Below, in pieces: positions 1 to 6,888 of a DNA stretch of 64,000 nt. The stretch spans positions 3,993 through 67,992 of the forward strand of contig QFQP01000037.1 in the NCBI GenBank assembly GCA_003243425.1. Reading direction: 5' to 3'. A program made the translations under genes and the position numbers. The first letter of the stretch is position 1. Every line of letters begins with the position of its first letter. The stretch comes from Archangium gephyra. GTDB taxonomy: Bacteria > Myxococcota > Myxococcia > Myxococcales > Myxococcaceae. The notes under the pieces are model-generated. The model searched no databases, was not told the DNA's origin, and saw nothing but the letters and a program-made list of their open reading frames with translations.

Positions 1-597
1 GCACAGCCGGTGCGTCAGCTCGTCGACGGCGCCGTTGGTCGGCGCGATGATCAACAGTCGTTTCGAAGGTGACGTGATGACCTCGTCGGCGATCTTCGTC
101 GCCAGCGCCTGCGTCTTGCCGGTGCCCGGTGGGCCCCAGAGCAGCCCCCACTCCGCAGACCATGGCCCGTCGATGGACTCGGCCGTTCCGGGTTTCGCGA
201 GTGACGACGCGCCGTCGTGGACCCACTGCAGCGCGAGGTCGAGGCGTTCATCCGTCGACGCACTCGCGGCGAGCAACGCCTCCGAGAAGTCGTAGGGCTT
301 GAAGAGCCATTCACTCGCTCTGTTCAGCGCGTCGTCGTCGACGCGGCCAGCAGCGAGGAAGACGTCGCCGGTCTCCGGGTCGACGTGAACCACGTCACCG
401 GACCAGGCGGGGTGGTTGTCGTGAAAGGCGAGCACGCGACCGCCGACCCAGTCGGGTTGTGCCGCGGGAATCGGCTGCAGCACCACGAGACCATCTTCGA
501 GCCGCTGCGAGGCGACCGAGTTGATCTGCACCGAGTGGTACTGCGCCGCTTCGGAGTTCAGCGCGCGTTGAAGTTCTTGCCGCAACGAGGCCGACAT
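1..597 (-). CDS. Superfamily 1 helicase / AAA-type ATPase, N-terminal part (runs off the window)
   Basis: The minus-strand frame starts at ATG 597-595 (MSASLRQELQRAL) and stays open to base 1, so about 199 N-terminal residues are present. A textbook Walker A motif GPPGTGKT lies near residue 157, preceded by a Trp/Gly-rich strand (WGLLWGPPGTGKTQALATKI) and followed by LLIIAPTNGAVDEL. The P-loop followed by an APTN strand is the pattern of AAA_11/DNA2-like SF1 helicases (motifs I and Ia). The first ~130 residues form no domain I recognise. Later helicase motifs lie outside the window, so substrate (DNA or RNA) cannot be judged. A dispersed repeat copy (691-745) lies about 94 nt upstream of the start. 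Confidence 0.8.
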   Translation of the reverse strand, partial: MSASLRQELQRALNSEAAQYHSVQINSVASQRLEDGLVVLQPIPAAQPDWVGGRVLAFHDNHPAWSGDVVHVDPETGDVFLAAGRVDDDALNRASEWLFKPYDFSEALLAASASTDERLDLALQWVHDGASSLAKPGTAESIDGPWSAEWGLLWGPPGTGKTQALATKIADEVITSPSKRLLIIAPTNGAVDELTHRLC

Positions 598-837
598 GGC
601 GCCACTCTTACAGCGGCCTCAATGGAGGCGGTGAGTCAGGTGTTGGTCGGGTGCCCGACACGAGCTGGCCCCGCGACGACGACGCGAAGTCAGCGAACGT
701 GTCGTCATTCCTGGAGCGAAGGCGGTCATTTTTCGCGACCGGAACCAGTGGCGTTCACGTTGCGCCGTGCCGCGAGGCCTGCGCGCACGGGCAGCGCCCG
801 AGACCGACGCGCACCGCTCTCGTTCAAGGCCCCACGT
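598..837. other. Intergenic region between helicase start and SDR stop
   Basis: There is no convincing gene in these 240 bases. They should hold the promoter of the minus-strand helicase gene and the 3' end of the minus-strand SDR gene transcript. The one notable item is the dispersed repeat copy at 691-745. Confidence 0.6.
691..745 (-). repeat. Dispersed intergenic repeat, copy A (inverted)
   Basis: Read on the minus strand this 55-nt stretch matches the copies at 2445-2500 and 37686-37740. Shared blocks, in order, are TTC(C/T)GGTCG, (G/T)(A/G)CCGC(C/T)TTCGCTC, an A-rich block with ACGAC, then ACACGTTCGCT. About 20 nt beyond the core a GTCGCGG(G/A)GC block is also shared. It is the most diverged of the three clear copies. 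See findings. Confidence 0.7.
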
Positions 838-2373
838 TCACCAGCTCGTCGGCCGGTAGTCCTTCAAGAACTTCCCGAACTCCGGCTCGGCGCCGTTGGC
901 GACCATGAAGATGGGATCAATCACGCGCGCGGCCCCGTCGACGATGTCGAGCGGCGGCTGGAACCCGAGATCCTCCTTCTTCCGCGCTGCGTGCTGCGCG
1001 GGATCTTCGTCGGTCACCCAGCCGGTATCGACGGCGTTCATCCAGATGCCGTCCTTCGCGTAATCGGGCGCGCTGGTCAGCGTCATCATGTTGAGCGCAG
1101 CCTTGGCCATGTTGGTGTGCGGGTGCTTGTCGGTCTTGGTGCCGCGCGAGAACGAACCCTCCATCGCCGACACGTTGATGACGTGTTTGTTCTCGCTCAC
1201 GGTGCGCTTCATCAGGTCGCGGAAGCGCGCGGCGAGAATGAACGGCGCGATGGAGTTCACGAGCTGCACCTCCAACAGCTCGGGCGTCGACACTTCATCG
1301 AGCGTCATGCGCCACGAATTCATGGTGCGCAGGTCGACCTGCTGAAGGTCTGCGTCGAGCTTCCCCTCGGGGAACACCTCCATGCCGTAGGCCGCGTCTT
1401 CGTACGTGTAGCGGACCTGGCTCATCGCCGCCGACTGCACCACGCCCGACGCTGCGCCTGCGTTCACGTGCCACGTCGACAAACCGGTCACGTCGGCGCC
1501 GCCACCGCCGAGCTGCGGCACCGCGCCGAGCGCGTTCAGACATTCCTGCCGGCCCTGAAGAACCTGCTGCGCGCCCTCCGACAACCGGTTCACGGGAGCC
1601 GACTCGAGGTCCATCAGGTGCGAGAAGAACCCCACCGGGCGTCGCACGGTCTGCGCCGCGTTGTTGATGAGGAAGTCGAGCCGCGGAAGTCGCCGCGCCA
1701 TCCACCGGCAGAACAGCTCGACCGACGGCGAGTGACGGAGGTCGAGACCGTGCACCTCGAGCCGGTGGCCCCAGTCTTTGAAGTCGGGCTCCTTCGCGTA
1801 GCGGACCGCCGCGTCGTGCGGAAAACGCGTGGTGACGATGACGCGTGCGCCCGCGCGCAACATCATCAGCGAGGCCTGCGCGCCGATTTTCAGGCGCGCA
1901 CCGGTGATGAGGGCAATCTGCCCGTCGAGCTTCGCGGTCTGAAAGCGCTTGGCGTAGTTGTAGTCGCCGCAGCTCACGCACATGGCGTCGTAGAAATGGT
2001 GCAGCGTGCGGTACTCGGCCTTGCACACGTAGCAGTGCCGCGCCTTCTCGAGCGTGGGGCCTTCGCGACGTTCCCCCGACGGCAGCTGCGGCGGCGGTAC
2101 GAACACCGCTTCCTTTCGGGCCTGACGAATCGCGGTGGCCTCGCGGATTTCGCGGTCCTTCTTCTGGCGCTCCTTCAAGCGGTCGCGGCGCATGGCCTTG
2201 CTGAAGGCCTGCACTTCGTGACGCAGCGGTGAAGCGGCGCGGCCCGCGGCCATGAGGAACTGACGGCGTTCTTCTTCCGGCATCTCGGCGAGGCGTGCGC
2301 GGTCTTCGACGACGGCCTCGAGCACGGCGATGGCGGTCTTGAATTCTTCGTTCGAGAAGCGGCGGGAGCTCAT
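838..2373 (-). CDS. SDR-family oxidoreductase-like protein with N-terminal CxxC region, catalytic Tyr missing
   Basis: The start chosen is ATG 2373 (MSSRRFSNEEFKTAI, 511 aa); the open frame further upstream is low-complexity and runs through a repeat. Residues ~1-100 are helical and charged. Next comes a Cys/His region with two CxxC pairs (CYVC and CVSCGDY), probably a zinc site. A Rossmann fold follows, with ITGARLKIG (the TGxxxxIG dinucleotide motif) and LDFLINNAAQ (NNAA motif). In the active-site region the Ser strand VINVSAMEG is present, but the usual YxxxK reads TNMAK: Lys is kept and Tyr is Thr. The family fold is clear. Activity as an ordinary dehydrogenase is doubtful, or the acid/base group lies elsewhere. 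No operon partner is evident. Confidence 0.8.
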   Translation of the reverse strand: MSSRRFSNEEFKTAIAVLEAVVEDRARLAEMPEEERRQFLMAAGRAASPLRHEVQAFSKAMRRDRLKERQKKDREIREATAIRQARKEAVFVPPPQLPSGERREGPTLEKARHCYVCKAEYRTLHHFYDAMCVSCGDYNYAKRFQTAKLDGQIALITGARLKIGAQASLMMLRAGARVIVTTRFPHDAAVRYAKEPDFKDWGHRLEVHGLDLRHSPSVELFCRWMARRLPRLDFLINNAAQTVRRPVGFFSHLMDLESAPVNRLSEGAQQVLQGRQECLNALGAVPQLGGGGADVTGLSTWHVNAGAASGVVQSAAMSQVRYTYEDAAYGMEVFPEGKLDADLQQVDLRTMNSWRMTLDEVSTPELLEVQLVNSIAPFILAARFRDLMKRTVSENKHVINVSAMEGSFSRGTKTDKHPHTNMAKAALNMMTLTSAPDYAKDGIWMNAVDTGWVTDEDPAQHAARKKEDLGFQPPLDIVDGAARVIDPIFMVANGAEPEFGKFLKDYRPTSW

Positions 2374-2444
2374 GTTGCTGCACCGCCCATACCTCAGAAG
2401 TCCTCGCGGACGGCAAGTCACCGCGAACGGCCTGAAGGGAGGTC

Positions 2445-2500
2445 GTTCTGGTCGTAGAAATTGACCGCTTTCGCTCGAAAAACGACCACAAGTTGCGCTC
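2445..2500 (+). repeat. Dispersed intergenic repeat, copy B
   Basis: This 56-nt copy is nearly identical to the copy at 37686-37740. It has terminal half-sites TGGTCGT and ACGACCA and a conserved centre CCGCTTTCGCTC. It sits inside a larger inverted repeat: CCTCGCGG..GGCAAG at 2402-2417 pairs with CTTGCCGCGAGG near 2503-2514. The transcript could therefore fold into a ~110-nt hairpin. It lies between the divergent starts of the SDR gene (2373) and the lipoprotein gene (2601). Confidence 0.8.
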
Positions 2501-2600
2501 ACCTTGCCGCGAGGTCGCGGGGCCACCGGGGGGCGAGCAACCACCGCACGCCCCCACTCACCGGCTCCCATCAAGGCCTGATCAGTGCTTAAGACACCGC

Positions 2601-3830
2601 ATGCGTTACGCCTCGTTGCTCCTCGCGCTGATCATCGCTGCCTGTGGCCCGCTCACGCCTCCGAAGCCTGACGCGGGCAACGGCGGCGGCACTGCGACTG
2701 GCGGCGGTACGGGCACGGGCGGGGGCACCACTTCCACGGGCGGAGGCACCACCACCGGTGGTGGTACCGCGACGGGCGGCGGTGACGGCGCCACGGGCGG
2801 GGGCACTGCAACGGGCGGAGGCAGTGCAACCGGGGGAGGCACCGCGACCGGCGGCGGTGGCACAGCAACCGGCGGCGGCACGGGAGCGCCCGGCTTCACG
2901 TGGATCTCCATGACGATGACCCCGGTGCCCACCGCGAGCTCGTTCCGCAAAGTGCACGGCATCGCGCGTCGCGCGTCGGGCGACACCTTCGTGGGCTTCG
3001 CCGACGGCAAGCTCTACCGCGCCGCGCCCAACAGCAACCTGCTGACGCCGGTCGCCAACTTCCCCTCGCCGAACAACACGCAGCAGTTCGTCGACCTCGC
3101 GGCCTCGGGTGACGACCTCTTCATCTTGCGCGTGGGCACGGTGCTCCACTGCAACACCGCCTGTACGGACTTCAGCGAGTTCACCGTGGTGCACACCATC
3201 GCCTTCGGCCCCGAGACGTGGGGCATGTGCGCGCGCGGTGAAAAGGCGTTCTTCGTGCTGCAGGGCACCAACACGCAGCTCTACGCGCTCCAGCGCGGCG
3301 CCTCGCTCTCGTTCGAGCAGATCTCCGCCGACGTGGGCACCGCGAGAGGTGAAGACTGCTTCATCGACGCGACGGGCAACGTGTACGTCGGTGGCGACAA
3401 CGGCGGCGCGGTGATCTTCGCGGCGGGCGGCTCGACGGTCAGCCCGATGAACCTGAACGGTCACCCTGCGGCACGGTGGACGTCCATCGCGGTCGACGGC
3501 GCGAACGGCCTGATGGTCGGCGGCGGGAGCGGCATGCGCGTGGCGCGCCTGAACGGTCAGGGCTTCAGCGCCGACGCGCCCAACACCTCGGGCCCGTTGC
3601 TCAACGTCGTGCTCGCGCTCGGGCCGACCGAGTTCATGGCCGCCGGCGCGTACAACGGAGGCGGTGGGCCTTCGGTCTACAAATACGACGGCACCAGCTT
3701 CACCGCGTGGACACCCGCGCCACCGGCCCTCAACGCGCACCGTGGCCTCGTGGTCGACGCCGACGAGGTCTACCTCGGCGGCAACAACCTCAACGACAAC
3801 GCCTACGTCATTCTCCACGGGACGCGCTGA
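2601..3830 (+). CDS. Exported lipoprotein with Gly/Thr-rich linker and repeat-rich (propeller-like) C-terminal part
   Basis: ATG 2601 gives 409 aa beginning MRYASLLLALIIAACGP, a type II signal with lipobox IIAAC at residues 12-16. Residues ~27-97 are almost only Gly, Thr, Ser and Ala in GGGTATGGGT-type runs, a flexible linker common in myxobacterial surface lipoproteins. The rest (~310 aa) has recurring blocks such as GDTFVGFADGKLYRA, GNVYVGGDNGGAV and DEVYLGGNN, suggesting a beta-propeller of NHL or two-component-sensor-propeller type. No catalytic motif is visible. It is probably an outer-membrane-anchored surface protein; its function is unknown. Confidence 0.8.
   Translation: MRYASLLLALIIAACGPLTPPKPDAGNGGGTATGGGTGTGGGTTSTGGGTTTGGGTATGGGDGATGGGTATGGGSATGGGTATGGGGTATGGGTGAPGFTWISMTMTPVPTASSFRKVHGIARRASGDTFVGFADGKLYRAAPNSNLLTPVANFPSPNNTQQFVDLAASGDDLFILRVGTVLHCNTACTDFSEFTVVHTIAFGPETWGMCARGEKAFFVLQGTNTQLYALQRGASLSFEQISADVGTARGEDCFIDATGNVYVGGDNGGAVIFAAGGSTVSPMNLNGHPAARWTSIAVDGANGLMVGGGSGMRVARLNGQGFSADAPNTSGPLLNVVLALGPTEFMAAGAYNGGGGPSVYKYDGTSFTAWTPAPPALNAHRGLVVDADEVYLGGNNLNDNAYVILHGTR
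2680..2890 (+). repeat. GGC/ACN-rich low-complexity repeat coding a Gly-Thr linker
   Basis: About 210 bases consist of imperfect 12-18 nt units of the form GGCGGCGGNACNGCNACN. They encode the GGGTATGGGT linker of the lipoprotein at 2601-3830. Unit length and sequence drift along the run, which suits slippage-driven expansion and contraction. Confidence 0.85.
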
Positions 3831-3854
3831 GTCGAACGGGCCAAGCTTGGCCCC

Positions 3855-5156
3855 ATGAGCGAAGACGTCGTCCGTCGGCAGAAAGATCGCGCTGCGCAGT
3901 TTCTCTCGAAGGGCCGAGTGCCCGCGGCGCTCGAGGAATACCGCCGCATCTTGAAGGCCGTGCCGGGTGAGCTGACGGTGCGTCAGAAGGTCGCCGAGCT
4001 GCTCGCGCGCCAGGGTCACACGAAGGAAGCGGTGGCCGAGTACGCCGAGACCGTTCGCCGCTACGCCGAGCAGGGCCAGTTCTTCAAAGCCACCGCGCTG
4101 TGCCGCGTGATTCTGAGCCTCGACCCGAAGCACGACGATGCCCAGCGGCAGCTCGCCGAGCTCTACGCCGCGCGCGAGAAGAAGCCCGGCAACCTCGTGG
4201 TGGTGAAGGCCAGCGCCACCCTCGACCCCGACTCGATTGCGCCGAAGCCGGCGACCGCGCCGCCCGTGTTCGAGCGCGCCGACGAGCCGGTGGAAATCGA
4301 GCTGGAAGACCTCATCTTCGAGGCCGAGCCGCCGCCGCCTCCGCGCAGCGCGCTGCCGTCGATTCCGCTCTTCTCGTCGCTCGACACCGAGACCTTCATG
4401 GTGCTGCTGCGTGAAGCGATGGAGGCGCGCGTGTTCGCCGCTGGCGAGACGATTCTGAATGAAGGCGCACCCGGTGAATCGATGTTCGCGCTCGCGCAGG
4501 GAACGGTGTCGGTGCAGCGCGCCGGCCGTGAGGTCGCGCAGATGCACGAAGGCGACTTCTTCGGCGAAATGGCGCTGCTGACCGGCGCGCCGCGACTGGC
4601 GACCGTGGTGGCGGTGAACGACGTGGTGGCGCTCGAGTTCCCGCGCGCGGCGATGGAGTCGCTCATCAACAAGCACCTCTCCATCAAGCGCGGCCTCGAC
4701 GCGTTCTTCCGCGAACGCCTGCTGGCCAACGTGCTGCGCGCCAACCCGCTCTTCGGTGCGCTCGACGAGTCACAGCGCGCGGCCTTGGGCGCGGCGTTCG
4801 TGTCGGAGGCCTTCAAGGCCGGTGACGTGATTCTCCACGAGGGCCAGCCGGGCGTCGGCGTGTTCCTGCTGCTGCGTGGAACGTGCCGCGTGTTCAACCA
4901 GGCCGGCACCTCGGCGTACCCCGACCTCGCGGAAGGTGACACCTTCGGAGAGATCTCCGCGGTGATGCAGCTGCCGGTCACGGCCTCCGTCGCGGCGAAG
5001 GAGAACGTCGTGGTGTTGCGCATCGGCGCCCACGCGTTCCGCACCATTCTCGGCAGCAACGACGTGGTGAAGAAGCAGGTGCTCTCGCTCGCGTCGGAGC
5101 GCATGACGCGCACCGCGAAGCAGGCGCTGTACGACGACGGCGACCTGCGCGTGTGA
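3855..5156 (+). CDS. TPR protein with two cyclic-nucleotide-binding domains
   Basis: ATG 3855 gives 433 aa (MSEDVVRRQKDRAAQFLSKG). Residues ~8-110 form helical TPR-like hairpins (AALEEYRRILKAVPGE, EAVAEYAETVRRYAEQGQ, LCRVILSLDPKHDDA). An acidic/proline linker follows (~120-165). Residues ~170-300 and ~295-420 are two tandem cNMP-binding beta-rolls, each with the phosphate-binding signature: GDFFGEMALLTGAPR in the first and GDTFGEISAVMQLP in the second. There is no DNA-binding helix-turn-helix, so this is a sensor or adaptor, not a Crp-type regulator. It lies 24 bases after the preceding lipoprotein gene, possibly co-transcribed. Confidence 0.85.
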   Translation: MSEDVVRRQKDRAAQFLSKGRVPAALEEYRRILKAVPGELTVRQKVAELLARQGHTKEAVAEYAETVRRYAEQGQFFKATALCRVILSLDPKHDDAQRQLAELYAAREKKPGNLVVVKASATLDPDSIAPKPATAPPVFERADEPVEIELEDLIFEAEPPPPPRSALPSIPLFSSLDTETFMVLLREAMEARVFAAGETILNEGAPGESMFALAQGTVSVQRAGREVAQMHEGDFFGEMALLTGAPRLATVVAVNDVVALEFPRAAMESLINKHLSIKRGLDAFFRERLLANVLRANPLFGALDESQRAALGAAFVSEAFKAGDVILHEGQPGVGVFLLLRGTCRVFNQAGTSAYPDLAEGDTFGEISAVMQLPVTASVAAKENVVVLRIGAHAFRTILGSNDVVKKQVLSLASERMTRTAKQALYDDGDLRV

Positions 5157-5168
5157 CCGGCTCAGCCG

Positions 5169-5933
5169 TCACGGCGTGATGCCGAACATCAGGCTCGCGA
5201 AGTAACCGTCATTCACGTTGCCGGTGACCATCGCGAGCTGCGAGCTGACGCCATCGCGAAACACCATGTCGCTGGTCAACGACACCTGCTGGAAGTTGCG
5301 CACGCTGTTCTCATACCCGCTCGTCGCGAACACCTCGTTGCAGGTGGCCTGCGGCAGCGCGAGCTGCGAGGTGGCGATCTTCGCCGAGTGATTCGTGGCC
5401 ACCGCGAGGCTTGGGTACACCTCGAAGTGAATGTGCGGCCACCGCCCCGAGTAGCAGGCCGGGAAGATGCTGGTGAACGTGACCTGGCCGTTGGCGTCGG
5501 TCTCCTGCACGCCGCGCAGGTAGTTCTCGTTGGTCACGCCCGACGAATACAGCGAGTAGTTGCCGTCGATGTCGCAGTGCCACAGGTAGATGGCGTAGCC
5601 GGCGAGCGGCGAGCAGCCGTCGTTCACGTTGGTGAGCGTGAGGTCGATGGTGAGCGGAATGCCCGCCGCGGTCTTCGAGCCGCTCCCGAAGCTGGAGCGG
5701 ATGTCGTTGCGCACGATGCCGGCGAGCGCGAGCGCGTTGGCGCCGTTGCTGCCATCACCGGGGTACGGGCCGGCGGTCTCTTCGGGAATCTCGGAGCAGG
5801 TGCCGCCCGTCATGTCGGCCCCGCAACCGGCGAGCAGCGCTGAGCCCGCGAGCCACTTGAGAACGTCTCGACGCCGGGTGCGTTTTGCGACTTCTGCGAG
5901 GTCGAATGCGAAACCGCGATTGTGAATGCCCAT
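5169..5933 (-). CDS. Intradiol ring-cleavage dioxygenase-like protein, exported
   Basis: ATG 5933 (MGIHNRGFAFDLAEVAKRT) has AAGGGAG eight bases upstream and gives 254 aa. The N-terminus carries a twin-arginine-like RTRRRDVLKWLAGSALLAGCG segment, with a hydrophobic core ending in lipobox LLAGC. The mature part has intradiol dioxygenase landmarks: EETAGPYPGD, AIYLWHCDIDGNYSLY, LRGVQETDANGQVTFTSIFP, then ACYSGRWPHIHFEV, which supplies the Tyr and two His Fe(III) ligands. Tat-exported members of this family are known in myxobacteria and actinobacteria. The substrate is unknown and there is no aromatic-catabolism neighbour, so it is not necessarily a catechol or protocatechuate enzyme. Confidence 0.85.
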   Translation of the reverse strand: MGIHNRGFAFDLAEVAKRTRRRDVLKWLAGSALLAGCGADMTGGTCSEIPEETAGPYPGDGSNGANALALAGIVRNDIRSSFGSGSKTAAGIPLTIDLTLTNVNDGCSPLAGYAIYLWHCDIDGNYSLYSSGVTNENYLRGVQETDANGQVTFTSIFPACYSGRWPHIHFEVYPSLAVATNHSAKIATSQLALPQATCNEVFATSGYENSVRNFQQVSLTSDMVFRDGVSSQLAMVTGNVNDGYFASLMFGITP

Positions 5934-5999
5934 GCTGTCTCCCTTGTGAGCTGAAGACTGCGCTGCTGAATTTTCCGTGAGACGAGTACGGTGCCGGCG

Positions 6000-6410
6000 A
6001 TGGGTCTCAACACGGTGTCGGTGTTCCGCCAGCGCGCGGCGCAGGGCGCGACCGACGTGAAGTCGGTCGTTGGGCAGCACACGGCGGCGGCCGCGAAGGC
6101 CGAAGCGGGCGTGCTCAAGTTGCTGTCGAGCAAGCGGCTCACGGTGGTCTCTGCCGAGCGCTTCATGGCCGCTGACGAAAACTCACGAGACGACTTGAAG
6201 GTCGGCACGCGTATGCGTTTGTCGTACCGCGGTCAGGAGCTGGGTCCGGTGGACGTGCCGGGGCTCAAGGTGCCTCCGAAGTCGGGGTGGGCGGCCGTGA
6301 ACCACGCCGACTACGCGAAGGCCGCTTCGCAGGCGTTGGAGCTGCTGCGTCAGGCGCCGGGCAATGAAGGCCGGCTGGCGGCCGACGCGTTCAGGGCCGC
6401 GGGCGGGTAA
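6000..6410 (+). CDS. Hypothetical protein, 136 aa
   Basis: The start could be ATG 6000 (MGLNTVSVFRQRAAQG) or the in-frame GTG at 5991; the ATG is preferred. The protein is helix-rich and Ala-rich, with no signal peptide or membrane segment. A central stretch (DDLKVGTRMRLSYRGQELGPVDVPGLK) looks like a small beta structure. I do not recognise a family. The gene faces away from the dioxygenase gene, with 66 bases between the two starts. Confidence 0.6.
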   Translation: MGLNTVSVFRQRAAQGATDVKSVVGQHTAAAAKAEAGVLKLLSSKRLTVVSAERFMAADENSRDDLKVGTRMRLSYRGQELGPVDVPGLKVPPKSGWAAVNHADYAKAASQALELLRQAPGNEGRLAADAFRAAGG

Positions 6411-6491
6411 TTCGCCGGGAAAATCCCATGTCGAATTCCGGGTGACGGCTCCGACTCTGGGGTGAACAACCTCACCTCGAAGGAGAACGAC

Positions 6492-6863
6492 ATGGAAACG
6501 CAGAAAATCACGACGTGTTTGTGGTTCGAGAAGCAGGCGGCCGAAGCGGCGAAGTTCTACGTGTCGCTGTTCCCGAACTCGAAGGTGCTCAGCGAGTCGC
6601 CGATGGTGACGACGTTCTCGCTGGGCGGCCAGCAGGTGATGGCGCTCAACGGCAACCACGACCAGAAGTTCAGCGACGCGGTGTCGTTGATGGTGCTGTG
6701 CGAAGACCAGCGGGAGGTCGATTTTCTCTGGGGCTCGCTGCTCGCCAACGGTGGCACGCCGACGATGTGCGGGTGGCTCAAGGACCGCTTCGGTGTGTCG
6801 TGGCAGATCGTGCCGAAGCAGCTGCAGGTGCTGATGAGCGACCCTGATCAACAGAAGGCCGGC
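6492..6863 (+). pseudogene. PhnB-like / VOC-superfamily gene, 3' end lost at a junction
   Basis: ATG 6492 (METQKITTCLWFEKQAAEAA) is preceded by AAGGAG. The first ~120 residues match the PhnB/3-dmu-9_3-mt branch of the VOC fold: FYVSLFPNSKV, VMALNG, FSDAVSLMVLCEDQREVD and WLKDRFGVSWQIVPKQL. The family normally continues LMSDPDxxKAxRVMxAML and ends near 140-160 aa. Here the match stops after SDPDQQKAG, close to base 6863, where histidine-kinase sequence begins in another frame. The PhnB frame itself stays open to 7352 as unrelated Gly/Arg/Pro-rich sequence. A fused nonsense tail could thus be translated, but the gene is most likely dead. Confidence 0.7.
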
Positions 6864-6888
6864 CCCGCTCAAGGCCCAGGAGCTGGCG

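Noticed and set aside
217..2232. Very long plus-strand open frame (671 codons) at the left end
   Set aside because: It is the antisense of the helicase and SDR genes. It is Arg/His/Gly-rich with no domain, while the minus-strand frames carry clear family motifs.
2680..2890. Regular repeats that might be taken for a CRISPR array
   Set aside because: Units are 12-18 nt without unique spacers, in frame, and encode a Gly-Thr linker.
2589..4676. Long minus-strand open frame opposite the Gly-rich lipoprotein and TPR/cNMP genes
   Set aside because: Its product is an Arg/Val/Glu-rich shadow. The plus-strand genes have lipobox, TPR and cNMP motifs.
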